From positions 1 through 64,000 of the forward strand of contig NZ_MPSB01000002.1 in assembly GCF_001981525.1 (NCBI RefSeq): a stretch of 64,000 nucleotides of DNA, in the 5' to 3' direction. This document shows positions 63,008-64,000 of the stretch, piece after piece. Each line of letters starts with the position of its first letter. Position 1 is the stretch's first letter. The notes beneath the pieces are model-generated. The model made no database searches and was not told the origin of the DNA. It saw only the letters and a list, made by a program, of their open reading frames with translations. A program made the position numbers and the translations under genes. This DNA is from Sphingomonas jeddahensis (GTDB lineage: Bacteria; Pseudomonadota; Alphaproteobacteria; Sphingomonadales; Sphingomonadaceae).

Positions 63008-64000
63008 ATGCTCGCTTCCCTCCGCCGCGCGCTTCTCGCCGCAGCTCTCGTGCTGCCCACCGCCCTCCCCGCCCAGATCCTGCTCGCCCAGCCGCTTCCG
63101 GCGTGGGACAAGGTGCCGCTCGCCAAGGGCAAGGAAGCACCCGATCTGGTCCTGACCGGCACCGTCGATCGCTCCAATTACCAGCGCAACGTCGCCGTGC
63201 CGTTCACCGTGCCGAAGGGCGTGACGCGGATCGCGATCGAGCTCACCTATACCCGCCCCGACGGCAAGACCGTCATCAACCTCGGCCTGTTTGACGGCGA
63301 GCGGTTCCGCGGCTGGAGCGGCAGCAACAAGCATGCGGTGGTGCTGGACGAGACCAGCGCCACGCCGTCCTTCACCGCCGGTCCGATCGGCGGTCGCCGC
63401 TGGTCGCTAGACCTCGGCGTGTCGTACATCGACGAAGGCGCCACCAGCACCTACACTGCCAAGGTCTGGTTCTGGCGTCCCGGCGACGTACCCGCCGTTT
63501 CCACCTTCTCGCCCGAGCCACTCAAGGCTGAGCGCGGCTGGTACCGGGGCGACCTCCACCTCCACACCGGCGACAGCGACGGCTTCTGCGACAGCCGGCG
63601 CGGACGATCGGTCCCCTGCCCCATCTATCGCACGGTTGAAGCGGCGGAGAACGCCCGCCTCGATTTCATCGCCATCACCGATCACAACAACGTCGGCCAC
63701 TATAATGCGATGCGCGAGTTGCAGCCGTTCTACGACAACGTGCTGCTGATCCCGGGCCGCGAGATGACCACCGAGCAAGGCCATGCCAACATCTTCGGCG
63801 CCACTGACTATGTCGATCACCGGCTCGGCGAGAAGACCATGCCTGACATGACGACGATGATCGACGCGTCGCACAAGGCGGGCGCTCTGGTCTCGATCAA
63901 CCATCCCGGTGCCCCGAACGACCATCGCTGCCGCGGTTGCGGCTGGATCGCGCCGGCGGGTACGCGCGGCATGGTTGATGCCTTTGAGGTGATGAACGCG
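63008..64000 (+). CDS. CehA/McbA-family PHP metallohydrolase (3' end off window)
   Basis: The partial 331-residue protein has no stop before the window end. The N-terminus has a signal peptide (LRRALLAAALVLPTALPAQ). A beta-rich N-domain is followed by the PHP phosphoesterase core: H184-L-H186-T in GDLHLHTGDSDG, then FIAITDHNNVGHYNAM, GREMTTEQGHANIFG, and SINHPGAP. These metal-binding His and Asp residues are typical of CehA/McbA-family metallohydrolases, some of which cleave carbamates. AGGA lies 10 nt upstream of the ATG. It is adjacent to a TonB receptor and TetR regulator, suggesting a substrate-import-and-hydrolysis locus. The true substrate is not known. Confidence 0.85.
   Translation, partial: MLASLRRALLAAALVLPTALPAQILLAQPLPAWDKVPLAKGKEAPDLVLTGTVDRSNYQRNVAVPFTVPKGVTRIAIELTYTRPDGKTVINLGLFDGERFRGWSGSNKHAVVLDETSATPSFTAGPIGGRRWSLDLGVSYIDEGATSTYTAKVWFWRPGDVPAVSTFSPEPLKAERGWYRGDLHLHTGDSDGFCDSRRGRSVPCPIYRTVEAAENARLDFIAITDHNNVGHYNAMRELQPFYDNVLLIPGREMTTEQGHANIFGATDYVDHRLGEKTMPDMTTMIDASHKAGALVSINHPGAPNDHRCRGCGWIAPAGTRGMVDAFEVMNA

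Noticed and set aside
62434..63294. A plus-strand ORF spanning the TonB receptor end and the metallohydrolase start
   Set aside because: It reads through a palindromic repeat and is out of frame with both real genes.
1..64000. CRISPR array
   Set aside because: No regularly spaced direct repeats with unique spacers seen, and no cas-type gene recognised.
1..64000. rRNA operon
   Set aside because: No rRNA signature sequence seen; only tRNAs are present.

Overview
The window looks like chromosome of a sphingomonad-type alphaproteobacterium (Sphingomonas or a close relative). The evidence is uniformly high GC, two large TonB-dependent receptors with alanine-rich signal peptides, an mrp antiporter operon with a fused AB subunit, GTG starts, and a palindromic repeat of the kind scattered through sphingomonad genomes, present at both ends of the window. 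No taxonomic marker such as rRNA is present, so this is inference.

Layout. 0-1.2 kb: a terminase-small-subunit-like helix-turn-helix protein. 1.2-3.5 kb: a small AT-richer islet bounded by 59-bp inverted repeats, holding a degenerate tRNA-like sequence, a membrane-anchored protein, a protein with a PD-(D/E)xK-like motif and a small ORF. 3.5-9.5 kb: lepA, tRNA-Pro, a secreted serine hydrolase, an SPL-type radical SAM protein and nicotinate phosphoribosyltransferase. 9.7-13.8 kb: TonB-dependent receptor plus secreted trehalase, a probable trehalose locus. 14.1-19.7 kb: acyl-CoA metabolism (thioesterase, acyl-CoA dehydrogenase, LysR regulator, flavin reductase, AMP-binding acyl-CoA synthetase). 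19.7-25.7 kb: mrpABCDEFG Na+/H+ antiporter operon with overlapping genes. 26.0-36.6 kb: housekeeping genes (tRNA-Gln, ilvE, marR-type, proC, ybjN-like, ubiK, tspO, tlyA, dxs, zur-like, SDR, class II DAHP synthase, tRNA-Glu).

36.58-59.30 kb is an integrated genomic island in tRNA-Glu(CUC). The last bases of the tRNA (19 bp) are repeated exactly at 59285-59303, and an integrase lies directly beside the tRNA. The integrase appears frameshifted just before its C-terminal catalytic box. The cargo runs: KfrA-like and MobV-like coiled-coil proteins; a signalling cassette (CheR-PAS methyltransferase, CheB methylesterase, PAS-PAS-HWE histidine kinase, single-domain response regulator); a MobA/MobL-like protein, an unknown protein and a DnaQ-type exonuclease on the minus strand; and a four-gene plus-strand defence operon. 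That operon consists of a Type III-like restriction-modification pair (mod, res) followed by a Hachiman/AbpAB-like pair (PD-(D/E)xK nuclease plus Ski2-like helicase), with overlaps or an 11-bp gap between genes.

59.6-64.0 kb returns to host chromosome: a TetR regulator facing a TonB-dependent receptor across an 18-bp perfect palindrome, followed by a CehA/McbA-type PHP metallohydrolase that runs off the window. The strongest candidate for new biology is the composite mod-res-hamA-hamB operon on the tRNA-Glu island. The island's methyltransferase/methylesterase/kinase module without a chemoreceptor and the IR-bounded islet near 1.2-3.5 kb are second-tier.
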